DNA from: Stappia sp. TSB10P1A
GTDB lineage: Bacteria > Pseudomonadota > Alphaproteobacteria > Rhizobiales > Stappiaceae
Reading direction: 5' to 3'
Assembly (NCBI RefSeq): GCF_900185725.1
Contig: NZ_FYAU01000013.1
Coordinates: 124,001 to 188,000, forward strand
Length of the DNA: 64,000 nucleotides
The notes under the pieces are model-generated. The model did no database searches and had not been told where the DNA came from. It saw only the letters and a program-made list of their open reading frames with translations. Both the position numbers and the translations under genes were made by a program. How positions within the stretch are numbered: the first letter of the stretch is position 1; every line of letters begins with the position of its first letter. Positions 7,940-16,588 of the stretch are shown one piece after another.

Positions 7940-8341
7940 ATGTCGATCAAGCCTGTCATCATCCTGTGCGAGAGCCTGCCTGTTGGGCTCAAGGCGAATT
8001 TTTCGGCCGTGTTGGGAATGAGCCTCGGCCAACTCCACCCCGACCTTGTGGGAGCCGACACGCCGACGGGTGACGGTGTCGCGCTGTCGGGTATCACCAG
8101 GGTGGCGCTGCCGGTGCTCGGCGCGCCGGAGGACGACTTGCCGCAGCTCTTTGCGGCGGCGGAGGCATTGCCGGTGCGTCTCGCCTATATGCGGGCGGCC
8201 TTCGAGGCGCGGAACTACGACGACTACCGGGCGCGGATCGCCTCGGCGCCGCTGGCCGGCCACAGGCCCCAGGCGCTCCTGCTAGCAGGACCGCGCAAGG
8301 CGGTGGACCGGATCTGCGGCAGCCTTCCGCTTCTGCGCTGA
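7940..8341 (+). CDS. DUF2000 family protein
   Basis: A 133-residue protein that I assign to the DUF2000 family because of its length, the opening VIILCESLPVGLKANFSAVL, the mid-protein ITRVALPVLGAPED and the C-terminal GPRKAVDRICGSLPLLR. These are peptidyl-tRNA hydrolase II-like folds of unknown activity. ATG 7940 is preceded by GAAAGGGGA. It follows an AraC regulator on the same strand, an arrangement I believe is common for this family, so it may be co-transcribed with or regulated by it. The family call is moderate. Confidence 0.65.
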   Translation: MSIKPVIILCESLPVGLKANFSAVLGMSLGQLHPDLVGADTPTGDGVALSGITRVALPVLGAPEDDLPQLFAAAEALPVRLAYMRAAFEARNYDDYRARIASAPLAGHRPQALLLAGPRKAVDRICGSLPLLR

Positions 8342-8378
8342 GGGCGACAGGCGCGTCAGTGGCTCGCCGGTGGGCGCT

Positions 8379-8831
8379 TCAGTGGCCGTAGACGTCCTTG
8401 GGATCGTAGACCCGCTCCCCGCCGGAATGCTCGAGGCGTACAGTGCCGTCTTCGCCGGCAACGACCCGGCGATAGAAGCAGGAGCGGTACCCGACGTGGC
8501 AGGTGGCGCCGTTGCCGCCCACCCGCACCTTCACGACCAGGGCGTCCTGGTCGCAGTCGGTGAGGATCTCGACAACCTGCTGGACCTGGCCCGAAGTCCC
8601 GCCCTTCTTCCAGAATTCCTGGCGTGAGCGGCTCCAGTACCAGACCTCGCCGGTCTCGATGGTGCGGGCAAGCGCCTCGGCGTTCATGTAGCCGACCATC
8701 AGCACGGTCCCGTCGTCGGCATCGGTGATGACGCAGGCGATCAGCCCGTCGCCGTCAAACTTCGGCTGGAAAACCGCACCGTTTTCCAGTTCGTTCTTGT
8801 CGCCGCGTCCGGCGAAACGAAGCTCTGTCAT
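8379..8831 (-). CDS. hisI: Phosphoribosyl-AMP cyclohydrolase
   Basis: A 150-residue enzyme of histidine synthesis that opens the adenine ring of phosphoribosyl-AMP. Metal-binding motifs are clear: [11 protein letters not shown] near the centre and [11 protein letters not shown], with the three family cysteines. It carries no HisE phosphatase domain, so this is the stand-alone form usual in Alphaproteobacteria. I place the start at ATG 8831 (MTELRF); the frame extends to 8894 and would then overlap folE. It lies immediately downstream of folE on the same strand, 37 bases apart, and may be read from the folE promoter. Confidence 0.93.
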   Translation of the reverse strand: MTELRFAGRGDKNELENGAVFQPKFDGDGLIACVITDADDGTVLMVGYMNAEALARTIETGEVWYWSRSRQEFWKKGGTSGQVQQVVEILTDCDQDALVVKVRVGGNGATCHVGYRSCFYRRVVAGEDGTVRLEHSGGERVYDPKDVYGH

Positions 8832-8868
8832 GGGTCTTCCGTCGACGCCGGACGGCGTCTTTTTGATG

Positions 8869-9504
8869 TCAGCCGCGACGTGGGTCGCGAACAAGGCTCA
8901 TGAAGCGGACCTGCTCGCTCGGGTCGTCGCGGAACACGCCGGTGAACTGGGTGGTGATGGTCGTCACGCCCTGCTTCTGCACGCCGCGCATGGTCATGCA
9001 TTGATGCTCGGCTTCGATCATCACGGCGATGCCGCGCGGAGCGAGATGGGTGTCGATGGAATCGACGATCTGCGCCGTCAGGTTCTCCTGCGTCTGCAGG
9101 CGTTTGGCGAAGATGTCGACCACTCGGGCGATCTTCGACAGGCCGACGACACCCTCTGCCGGATAGTAGGCGACATGCGCCTCGCCGACAAAGGGAAGCA
9201 TGTGATGCTCGCAATGGGAGAAGAACGGAATGCCGCGCACCAGAACGATGTCGTCATAGCCACCGACATCCTCGAAAGTACGCTGGAGGTGCTCCGCCGG
9301 GTCCTGGAAGTAGCCGGAGAAGATTTCCTCATACGCCTTGGTGACGCGCTTGGGAGTATCCAGCAGGCCCTCGCGCTCGGGGTCGTCTCCGGTCCAGGCG
9401 AGAAGCGTGCGGACGGCGGCCTCGACCTCCTCGCGGGACGGTCGGGCGCGCGTCGCCGCTGCGGCATCGTTCCGGGTCGTGACCGGCTTCAAGATGGCAT
9501 CCAT
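8869..9504 (-). CDS. folE: GTP cyclohydrolase I
   Basis: A 211-residue enzyme converting GTP to dihydroneopterin triphosphate, the entry to folate and tetrahydropterin synthesis. Zinc and catalytic motifs are present: [12 protein letters not shown] and [12 protein letters not shown], with the two zinc cysteines, plus [20 protein letters not shown] and the C-terminal [10 protein letters not shown]. The start at ATG 9504 is chosen because GGGAG lies upstream; the frame extends to 9537. hisI follows in the same direction. The N-terminal 25 residues are variable as usual. Confidence 0.96.
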   Translation of the reverse strand: MDAILKPVTTRNDAAAATRARPSREEVEAAVRTLLAWTGDDPEREGLLDTPKRVTKAYEEIFSGYFQDPAEHLQRTFEDVGGYDDIVLVRGIPFFSHCEHHMLPFVGEAHVAYYPAEGVVGLSKIARVVDIFAKRLQTQENLTAQIVDSIDTHLAPRGIAVMIEAEHQCMTMRGVQKQGVTTITTQFTGVFRDDPSEQVRFMSLVRDPRRG

Positions 9505-9706
9505 TGCGGGATCTCCCGATTGTATTGTATTCCGCATCCCTTACGTCGCCCCCGTGATTTCGGACCACTGGAGCCTTCCAAGGGCTCTGTCTCGGGTGGC
9601 GGAGGGGTCGCACGGTATCGTGTTTGAATTGCGACGGCGGCCTGCGGTCCGCCCCGTTTGGCCGCCACATGAGACGTGTGTGTCCATTTCTTTCCCGCGT
9701 TCCACC

Positions 9707-9712
9707 CTATAT
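9707..9712 (+). promoter_or_regulatory. Possible -10 element for the scaffold-yidD operon
   Basis: CTATAT at 9707-9712 matches the rhizobial -10 consensus and lies 64 bases upstream of the scaffold gene. No good -35 box was found at the expected distance. The gap 9505-9775 is the divergent regulatory region with folE. Confidence 0.35.
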
Positions 9713-9775
9713 AAGAAATGCCAAACGGCTGTGAAGCCGGTTGATCCGGCGTCACGCCGTCTTGATGAGGCGCTT

Positions 9776-10213
9776 ATGCTCGACGACATCTACAACTCGA
9801 AGATCCTCGAACTTGCCGGCAATATCCCCTGCCTCGGCCGTCTCGACGCACCCGATGCCTCCGCGAAGGCACACTCCAAACTGTGCGGCTCGACGGTGGT
9901 TGTCGACCTCAAAATGCAAGAAGGAGTTGTGACCGATTTCGCGCAGGACGTCAAAGCCTGCGCGCTCGGGCAAGCCTCCGCGTCGATCGTGGCGCGGCAC
10001 ATCACGGGGGCGACGCTGGCGGAACTGCGCGAGGCGCGCGACGCGATGCTGGCCATGCTCAAGGAGAACGGCCCACCGCCGACCGGCCGTTTCGCCGAAG
10101 CCGAGGTTCTGCTGCCGGTGCGCGATTTCAAAGCGCGTCATGCGTCCACCATGCTGGCCTTCGAGGCGGCGCTGGAGGCGGCTGAGCAGATCGAGGCGCG
10201 GCGGGCGGCCTGA
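9776..10213 (+). CDS. Iron-sulfur cluster assembly scaffold protein (IscU/SufU/NifU N-like)
   Basis: A 145-residue NifU_N-type scaffold. Two of the three family cysteines are present: Cys37 in KLCGST and Cys62 in ACALGQAS. Where SufU and IscU have the third cysteine, this protein has His122 in ARHASTMLAFEAAL, so cluster binding would differ from the classical scaffold. ATG 9776 is behind GAGG. It is followed 11 bases later by yidD, an arrangement common in Alphaproteobacteria. Whether it builds clusters or has another role cannot be judged from sequence. The frame extends back to 9338 but across the folE promoter, which I reject. Confidence 0.85.
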   Translation: MLDDIYNSKILELAGNIPCLGRLDAPDASAKAHSKLCGSTVVVDLKMQEGVVTDFAQDVKACALGQASASIVARHITGATLAELREARDAMLAMLKENGPPPTGRFAEAEVLLPVRDFKARHASTMLAFEAALEAAEQIEARRAA

Positions 10214-10224
10214 GCCGTTCGGCC

Positions 10225-10629
10225 ATGTGCTCCGGTCATCCTCCCCACGACCCTCCTTCTCGGGATCACTCCGACAGCGAGCGATCACGCACAGGGCCGG
10301 TTCGGCGTCCTCCTCCCGTGCCGGGGATTGCCGCACGGATAGCGCTGCTGCTGATCCGCATCTACCAACTGACGCTGTCGGCCTTTCTCGGGCGCTCCTG
10401 CCGCTACGCGCCGAGCTGTTCGGGCTACACGGCCGATGCCATTGCCTATCACGGGCTGTGGGCCGGGATCTGGATCGGGATCGCCCGTATCCAGCGATGC
10501 CGGCCTGGCGGAGGCAGCGGGTTCGACCCCATTCCCGAGACGCTGCCGGAGCATGCGCGCTGGTACCTGCCATGGCGTTACGGACGCTGGACATCCCATC
10601 ACATCGATCCGGCGACCCGGCTGGACTGA
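10225..10629 (+). CDS. yidD: Membrane protein insertion efficiency factor YidD
   Basis: A 134-residue protein whose core (about residues 38-105) carries the YidD signature: LLIRIYQLTLSAFLGRSCRY, PSCSGYTADAI and RCRPGGGSGFDPIP. The family helps insertion of inner membrane proteins by YidC and associates with the membrane through an amphipathic helix. There is a 37-residue polar N-terminal extension rich in proline and arginine, and a C-terminal tail longer than the E. coli form. It starts 11 bases after the scaffold gene and is probably co-transcribed with it. Confidence 0.9.
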   Translation: MCSGHPPHDPPSRDHSDSERSRTGPVRRPPPVPGIAARIALLLIRIYQLTLSAFLGRSCRYAPSCSGYTADAIAYHGLWAGIWIGIARIQRCRPGGGSGFDPIPETLPEHARWYLPWRYGRWTSHHIDPATRLD

Positions 10630-10761
10630 GTGCCGCGCTCCATCGCCATGCGAAATCCGCGCGAGCCATGCGAAAGCCGTTGAAGACGCAGGACGAATTT
10701 GGAGATAGAGGGCTTTCGGGGCATCATTGGTACAGCGCCATCGACAAACAGGCGGCGACCG

Positions 10762-11985
10762 GTGAGCGATCCTGAAGACTTCCCGGGAGACCCGGATTTG
10801 AACACTCCTGAAGCTGATTCCGCAGCCATGCCCGAGACGGGCCGCGAAGCCGCGCCTGAAACCGACCCGGAACCTTGGCCCGGCGGCGCCGGGACAGTGC
10901 TGCGCGCCGCCACCGCCCTTGACCTTGCGGGCCTGGTCCAGACCGAGGAGGCCTGCTTCACGCAGGATCGGATCTCGCGGCGTTCCTTCCGCCGGTTCCT
11001 GGAGAGTTCGGGCGCCTCCTTCGTGATCGCGGAGAGCAAGGGGCGGATCATCGGCTATGCCTTGCTGCTGTTCCGATCCGGGACGGCGCTGGCGCGGCTC
11101 TATTCCTTTGCCCTGCGCAGGGAGGTGCGTGGCCGGGGATGGGGGCGTGCGCTGCTGGCGGCGGCCGAGGCCGATGCCTTCGCACGTGACCGCATCGTGT
11201 TGCGGCTGGAAGTGCGCGAGGACAACGCCACCGCCCGCGGACTTTACGCAAAAGCCGGATACCGCGTGCACGGACGGGTTGCCGACTATTACGAGGATGG
11301 CACCGCCGCGCTGCGGATGGAGAAGCTGCTGCACGACGAGGCTGCGCCCCCCTCCGCCGTGCCCTATCACGCGCAGACGACCGAGTTCACCTGCGGGCCT
11401 GCCTGCTTGATGATGGCGCTCAAGCATTTCGAACCGGCCACCGACCTTGGCGAGAGGCTGGAACTGCGCCTCTGGCGGGAATCGACGACCATCTATCTCG
11501 CCTCCGGCCATGGCGGATGCGGGCCGTTTGGGCTTGCGGTCGCGGCGGCGAGCCGCGGCCTGTCCGCAGAGGTGCGCCTTTCACCGCCGGGGCACTTGTT
11601 CATCTCGTCCGTGCGCGATCCCGACAAGCAGCGGGTGATGCAGATCGTGCAGGACGACTACCGTGCGGAGGCGCGGAGGCTCGACATTCCGGTGATGGAG
11701 GAGCAGTTGCCGGCCCGTTCGCTGGCGGAGGAGCTGCGCGCCGGCGCGCTCGCCATCGTGCTCATCTCCGAATACCGCATGCTCGGCCGGCGCGGTCCTC
11801 ACTGGGTGCTGGTGCAGGGCGAGGATGCCCGCCATCTCTTCATCCACGATCCATGGCTCGGCTACGAGGGCTACGAGACGCCTCAGGACGCCTCGAACCT
11901 GCCGGTGCCGGATGCCGAATTCGACCGCATGGCCCGCTGGGGCAAGCCGCCGGTGCGCGCGCAGATCATCTTGAGAAAGGGCTGA
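10762..11985 (+). CDS. GNAT N-acetyltransferase fused to peptidase C39-like domain
   Basis: A 407-residue two-domain protein. Residues about 46-190 are a RimI-type GNAT domain with the acetyl-CoA loop EVRGRGWGRALL at 121-132 and ENATARGLY-type motif EDNATARGLYAKAGY. Residues about 198-400 resemble the papain-like C39 fold, with Cys211 in TEFTCGPAC, His347 in RRGPHWVLV and Asp363 in FIHDPWLG. The N-terminal 45 residues are acidic and disordered. I place the start at GTG 10762 (AGGCGG six bases before); a TTG at 10699 is possible. The RimK-family ligase starts five bases after the stop, so the two are surely co-translated. Substrate unknown. Confidence 0.85.
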   Translation: MSDPEDFPGDPDLNTPEADSAAMPETGREAAPETDPEPWPGGAGTVLRAATALDLAGLVQTEEACFTQDRISRRSFRRFLESSGASFVIAESKGRIIGYALLLFRSGTALARLYSFALRREVRGRGWGRALLAAAEADAFARDRIVLRLEVREDNATARGLYAKAGYRVHGRVADYYEDGTAALRMEKLLHDEAAPPSAVPYHAQTTEFTCGPACLMMALKHFEPATDLGERLELRLWRESTTIYLASGHGGCGPFGLAVAAASRGLSAEVRLSPPGHLFISSVRDPDKQRVMQIVQDDYRAEARRLDIPVMEEQLPARSLAEELRAGALAIVLISEYRMLGRRGPHWVLVQGEDARHLFIHDPWLGYEGYETPQDASNLPVPDAEFDRMARWGKPPVRAQIILRKG

Positions 11986-11990
11986 GACCG

Positions 11991-13445
11991 ATGGCCACAT
12001 GGGTCGTTCTCGTCGACAATCCGAAGGACTTCTCCAACGCCGACACACCCCACAAGGTGATGAGCGTGCGCGACTACATGCTGCGCCCGAAGCTCTTCAC
12101 CGGAACCAACCCGAATATCATCAATCTGTCGCGGTCCTTCGCCTATCAGGGTGCGGGCTACTATGCCTCGCTGCTGGCCGAGGCACGGCAGCACCGGGTG
12201 CTGCCGAATGTCGAGACGATGATCGAGCTATCGCGCAAGGGGCTCTATCGCCACGCGCTGCCCGAGCTGGAGGATAGCCTCAATCGCTGCCTCGCCAAGG
12301 CGGAAGGCGTCGGCGACAAGCTGCTTGTCTGCCTCGGGCAGACCGAGATCGCGGCGCTGGAGCCTTTCGCTCGGCTGCTGTTCGACTGGTACCGCGCGCC
12401 GATCCTGGAAGTGAACCTCGGCAAGGAGACCTGGCGGGCAATCACCCGCATCCGGGTGGTGCCGATCTCCGACCTCGACGCGTCGGCACGCAGCTTCCTG
12501 AACGCCAGCCTGGAGCGCTACACGCACCGCGCCTGGCGGGCCCCCAAGCAGCGCCTGCCGATGAAATACTCGCTCGCCGTGCTCGCCAATCCGAAGGAGG
12601 ATCTGCCACCTTCCAGCCAGGAGTCGCTGCGCCACCTGGCCAAGGTCGCGGCGCGCCAGGGGGTGGAGATCGTGCCGATCGGCAAGGGAGACCTGGACCG
12701 GCTCGCGCAATACGACGCGCTGTTCATCCGCGAGACGACGAATATCGACAACCACACCTACCGCTTCGCCCGCCGGGCGGTGCAGGAGCGCATGCCGGTG
12801 ATCGATGACCCGGTGTCGATGATCCGCTGCACCAACAAGGTCTATCTCGCCGAACTGATGGAGACGCACGGCATCCCGATCCCCAAGACCGCGGTGCTGT
12901 CCAGCGTCAAGGAGGCCATCGGGCTGGAAGCGCGTCTCGGGTCTCCGGTGGTGCTGAAGATCCCGGACGGGTCGTTCAGCCGCGGCGTATTCCGCGTGGC
13001 CGGGGAAGCGGCGATCGCCGAAAAGGTCAAGGACCTGTTGGACGACAGCGACATCATCATCGCGCAGGAATATTGCCCCACCGACTTCGACTGGCGTATC
13101 GGCGTGCTGGACGGCGAGCCGCTCTTCGCCGTGCAATACCTCATGGCCAAGAAGCACTGGCAGATCGTCAAGCATGAGGACGGCAAGCAGGCGAAGGAGG
13201 GCAGCTTCCGCTCCATTTCGCTCGCCGAGACGCCGCCGGCGGTGGTGGAGACGGCGGTGCGTGCGGCCCGCCTGATCGGCGACGGGCTCTACGGCGTCGA
13301 CCTGAAGTCGTTCGGCGACCGGGTCGTCGTCATCGAGGTCAACGACAATCCCAACCTCGATCACGGGGTTGAGGACTCGATGGAGAAGGACGCGGTCTGG
13401 GAGCGGCTGGTGCGCTGGTTCGTCCGCCGGATCGAGGCGCGGTAG
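11991..13445 (+). CDS. RimK-family ATP-grasp ligase with RLAN N-terminal domain
   Basis: A 484-residue cytosolic protein. The first ~190 residues match the RLAN domain found only in front of a class of RimK-like ligases (WVVLVDNPKDF, RDYMLRPKLFTG, YQGAGYYASLLAEAR). Residues ~290-484 are the ATP-grasp with MIRCTNKVYLAELMETHGIP, GVDLKSFGDRVVVIEVNDN-PN as metal site. ATP-grasp ligases form peptide-like bonds between a carboxylate and an amine; RimK adds glutamates to ribosomal protein S6. The actual acceptor here is unknown. It follows the GNAT/C39 gene by five bases. ATG 11991 follows AGAAAGG. Confidence 0.88.
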   Translation: MATWVVLVDNPKDFSNADTPHKVMSVRDYMLRPKLFTGTNPNIINLSRSFAYQGAGYYASLLAEARQHRVLPNVETMIELSRKGLYRHALPELEDSLNRCLAKAEGVGDKLLVCLGQTEIAALEPFARLLFDWYRAPILEVNLGKETWRAITRIRVVPISDLDASARSFLNASLERYTHRAWRAPKQRLPMKYSLAVLANPKEDLPPSSQESLRHLAKVAARQGVEIVPIGKGDLDRLAQYDALFIRETTNIDNHTYRFARRAVQERMPVIDDPVSMIRCTNKVYLAELMETHGIPIPKTAVLSSVKEAIGLEARLGSPVVLKIPDGSFSRGVFRVAGEAAIAEKVKDLLDDSDIIIAQEYCPTDFDWRIGVLDGEPLFAVQYLMAKKHWQIVKHEDGKQAKEGSFRSISLAETPPAVVETAVRAARLIGDGLYGVDLKSFGDRVVVIEVNDNPNLDHGVEDSMEKDAVWERLVRWFVRRIEAR

Positions 13446-13586
13446 CAGCCTTGCGCGGCCTGACTGTTCCGCAGGTTGCCCCTTTCGCCCAAATCACCTA
13501 AATGGAGCGCGGTTCGCGCCTGCCTCGCGCGCGCCCGACCATCAACGCTTACCTGCCCTGTTTGCAGGAGTGAGCCGGAGACAGAC

Positions 13587-15563
13587 ATGATCCATCTGAC
13601 CTTCCCCGACAATTCGGTTCGCGATTTTGCGCCTGGCGTGACCGGCGCGGAAATTGCTGCCGGCATTTCCAAGTCGCTCGCCAAGAAGGCCGTCGCGGTG
13701 ACGCTCGACGGCGAACTTGCCGACCTGTCGCTGCCGATCGAGCGCGACGCCCGGCTGGAGATCGTCACCCGCGAGGACCCGCGTGCGCTGGAACTGATCC
13801 GCCACGACGCCGCCCATGTGATGGCCGAGGCGGTGCAGGAACTGTGGCCGGGGACGCAGGTGACCATCGGTCCGGTGATCGAGAACGGCTTCTACTACGA
13901 CTTCAAGCGCGTTCATTCCAATTCCGGGGAAGACTGGCCCTTCACTCCCGACGACCTGCCGGTCATCGAGAAGAAGATGCGTGAGATCATCCAGCGGGGC
14001 GATGCCTTCACCCGCGAGGTGTGGTCGCGCGACGAGGCCAAGCGCCATTTCCTGGCGAAGGGCGAGACCTATAAGGTCGAACTTGTCGATGCGATTCCGG
14101 CCGACCAGGACGTGAAGATCTATCGCCAGGGCGACTGGCTCGACCTGTGCCGGGGGCCGCACATGGCCTCCACCCGTCAGGTGGGCGATGCCTTCAAGCT
14201 GATGAAGGTGGCCGGCGCCTATTGGCGCGGCGACAGCAACAACGAGATGCTGACCCGCATCTACGGCACCGCCTGGGCGAACGAATCCGAGCTCAAAGCC
14301 TATCTCCACATGCTGGAGGAAGCGGAGAAGCGCGACCACCGCAAGCTCGGCCGGGAGATGGACCTGTTCCACTTCCAGGAAGAGGGGCCGGGCGTCGTGT
14401 TCTGGCATGCCAAGGGCTGGAGCCTGTTCCAGAGTCTCGTCGCCTATATGCGCCGGCGCCTCGACGAGGATTACGACGAGGTCAACGCCCCGCAGATCCT
14501 CGATACCTCGCTGTGGGAGACCTCCGGTCACTGGGGCTGGTACAAGGAGAACATGTTCTCCGTGCAGTGCGCCGACCCGGAGGCGGAGGACACGCGCCTC
14601 TTCGCGCTGAAGCCGATGAACTGCCCGGGCCACGTGCAGATCTTCAAGCACGGGCTGAAGAGCTATCGCGATCTGCCGTTGCGGCTGGCCGAGTTCGGCG
14701 CGGTGCACCGCTACGAGCCTTCGGGCGCTATGCACGGGTTGATGCGCGTGCGCGGCTTCACCCAGGACGACGCCCATATCTTCTGCACCGAGGAGCAGAT
14801 GGCGGCCGAGTGCCTGAAGATCAACGACCTGATCCTCTCGGTCTACGAGGACTTCGGCTTCAACGAGATCGTCGTGAAGCTGTCGACCCGGCCGGAAAAG
14901 CGCGTCGGCTCGGACGAGCTTTGGGACCATGCCGAAGAGGTGATGACCCGGGTGCTCAAGCAGATCGAGGAGCAGTCCGGCGGGCGCATCAAGACCGGCA
15001 TTCTGCCGGGCGAAGGCGCGTTCTACGGCCCGAAGTTCGAATACACGCTCAAGGACGCCATCGGCCGGGATTGGCAGTGCGGCACCACCCAGGTGGACTT
15101 CAACCTGCCGGAGCGCTTCGGCGCCTTCTATGTCGATCGGGACGGCGAGAAGAAGACCCCGGTGATGATCCATCGCGCCATCTGCGGTTCGATGGAGCGC
15201 TTCCTCGGCATCCTGATCGAGAACTTCGCAGGCCACTTCCCGCTGTGGCTGGCGCCGCAGCAGGTGGTCGTCACCACCATCACCTCTGAGGCCGACGACT
15301 ATGCAAGCGAGGTGCAGGCGGCGATGAGGAAGGCCGGTCTGCGGGCTGAACTCGACCTGCGCAACGAGAAGATCAACTACAAGGTCCGCGAGCATTCGCT
15401 GGCCAAGGTGCCGGTCATCGTCGTGTGCGGCAAGCGCGAGGCGGAAGAGCGCACCGTCAACATTCGCCGCCTCGGCTCCCAGCAGCAGTCAGTCACCGAC
15501 CTCGACGCGGCGATCGCCGCGCTTGTCGAGGAAGCGGTGGCACCGGATCTGCGGCGCAGCTAA
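13587..15563 (+). CDS. thrS: Threonyl-tRNA synthetase
   Basis: A 658-residue class II synthetase. Order of domains: TGS (about 1-62), editing domain with the HDAAH motif (73-77), catalytic core with motif 2 around [20 protein letters not shown]-type sequence and zinc ligand Cys346 in [12 protein letters not shown], then the anticodon-binding domain from about 560 ([13 protein letters not shown]). Length matches the usual 640-660. Start ATG 13587 follows CCGGAG. No T-box leader was seen, as expected in this group. A strong terminator follows the stop. Confidence 0.97.
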   Translation: MIHLTFPDNSVRDFAPGVTGAEIAAGISKSLAKKAVAVTLDGELADLSLPIERDARLEIVTREDPRALELIRHDAAHVMAEAVQELWPGTQVTIGPVIENGFYYDFKRVHSNSGEDWPFTPDDLPVIEKKMREIIQRGDAFTREVWSRDEAKRHFLAKGETYKVELVDAIPADQDVKIYRQGDWLDLCRGPHMASTRQVGDAFKLMKVAGAYWRGDSNNEMLTRIYGTAWANESELKAYLHMLEEAEKRDHRKLGREMDLFHFQEEGPGVVFWHAKGWSLFQSLVAYMRRRLDEDYDEVNAPQILDTSLWETSGHWGWYKENMFSVQCADPEAEDTRLFALKPMNCPGHVQIFKHGLKSYRDLPLRLAEFGAVHRYEPSGAMHGLMRVRGFTQDDAHIFCTEEQMAAECLKINDLILSVYEDFGFNEIVVKLSTRPEKRVGSDELWDHAEEVMTRVLKQIEEQSGGRIKTGILPGEGAFYGPKFEYTLKDAIGRDWQCGTTQVDFNLPERFGAFYVDRDGEKKTPVMIHRAICGSMERFLGILIENFAGHFPLWLAPQQVVVTTITSEADDYASEVQAAMRKAGLRAELDLRNEKINYKVREHSLAKVPVIVVCGKREAEERTVNIRRLGSQQQSVTDLDAAIAALVEEAVAPDLRRS

Positions 15564-15586
15564 GGCCGACGCATGCCGCTGTGAAC

Positions 15587-15622
15587 AAAGGGCCGGCCGG
15601 GATCTCCCGGTCGGCCCTTTTT
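15587..15622 (+). terminator. Rho-independent terminator after thrS
   Basis: A 15-bp stem (15587-15601 with 15606-15620, one G-T pair, loop ATCT) followed by a T run ending at 15622. Confidence 0.9.
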
Positions 15623-15718
15623 GCCGGGGAGCGGCCGGGAGTGTCGCGATCCTGTCACGCAAGGCGGGCTAGATCACAGGTTAATTCGCACAGGCATGAA
15701 TGAATTCAGGGGCCGGGG

Positions 15719-16588
15719 GTGAGGGAAACGGAACTCAGCTACGCCAACGAGGCGCATTCCTGGGGCAAGCGCACGCTGATCCGCGGGATCGAGACGCTCT
15801 CGGGACGCAATTATCTGCTTGGCTACTATCGCTACTGGCGCGATGCCATCGCCGCCACGTCGGCCACCAAATGGAGCGACCTGCTGGCGCTGATCGGCGT
15901 CGATGTGGTGGTGGAGGAGGGAAGCTGGCCGCCGGAAAACCTGCCGGAGGGACCGCTGGTGATGATCGCCAATCACCCCTATGGCCTCGGCGACGGGCTC
16001 GCGATCCTGTCCCTGGCCGAGCGGCTGGGGCGTCCCTATCGCATTCTCATCAATAACGAACTCCTGAAGGCGCCGGAGATCCGGCCCTATGCGCTGCCGG
16101 TCGACTTCGAGGAAACCGCGGAGGCGCTCAGGACCAACATGCGCACCCGCAAGGAGGCGCTGCGCCTGCTTGCCGAAGGCGTCACGATCGTGGTGTTTCC
16201 CGGAGGCGGGGTCGCGACGGCGCAGCGCCCCTTCGGGCGTGCGCGGGAGCTGCCGTGGAAGACCTTCACGGCCAAGATGATCCGCGCGGCCCGCGCGACG
16301 GTCATCCCGCTTTATTTCGACGGCCAGAATTCGCCGCTCTTCCACCTTGTCTCGCGCGTCTCTCTGACACTGCGGCTGTCGATGTACATTCGGGAGTTCC
16401 GACGGATCATGGGCTGCGACCTGCCGGTGCGCGTCGGCGCACCGATCGCATATGAGGAACTGGAGGCCTTCGGCGATCAGAAGGCGATGACCGAGCATCT
16501 GCTGGCCCGCGTCGTCGCCATGGCGCCGAGTGTCCCGCGCCCGCGCGTCAGGCCGGATCGTCGCCGGCTGCGTCGGATCACTGCTTGA
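15719..16588 (+). CDS. Lysophospholipid acyltransferase family protein
   Basis: A 289-residue protein. The acyltransferase active site is NHPYGLGDG, with His86 and Asp92; the spacing is HX5D, one residue longer than the textbook HX4D but seen in the hemolysin-like branch with NHPxGxxDG. FPGGGVATA (about 160-168) is the second conserved block. It should transfer an acyl chain to a lipid at the membrane face, possibly ornithine lipid or phosphatidate synthesis, which sequence alone cannot settle. The only usable start is GTG 15719. Its 3' end overlaps the convergent secreted-protein gene by 11 bases. Confidence 0.78.
   Translation: MRETELSYANEAHSWGKRTLIRGIETLSGRNYLLGYYRYWRDAIAATSATKWSDLLALIGVDVVVEEGSWPPENLPEGPLVMIANHPYGLGDGLAILSLAERLGRPYRILINNELLKAPEIRPYALPVDFEETAEALRTNMRTRKEALRLLAEGVTIVVFPGGGVATAQRPFGRARELPWKTFTAKMIRAARATVIPLYFDGQNSPLFHLVSRVSLTLRLSMYIREFRRIMGCDLPVRVGAPIAYEELEAFGDQKAMTEHLLARVVAMAPSVPRPRVRPDRRRLRRITA

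Noticed and set aside
12228-13364. 378-codon minus-strand frame opposite the RimK-family gene
   Set aside because: Antisense shadow of a well supported gene; no family resemblance.
13446-13586. T-box riboswitch before thrS
   Set aside because: No specifier loop, no antiterminator box; T-boxes are not expected in Alphaproteobacteria.
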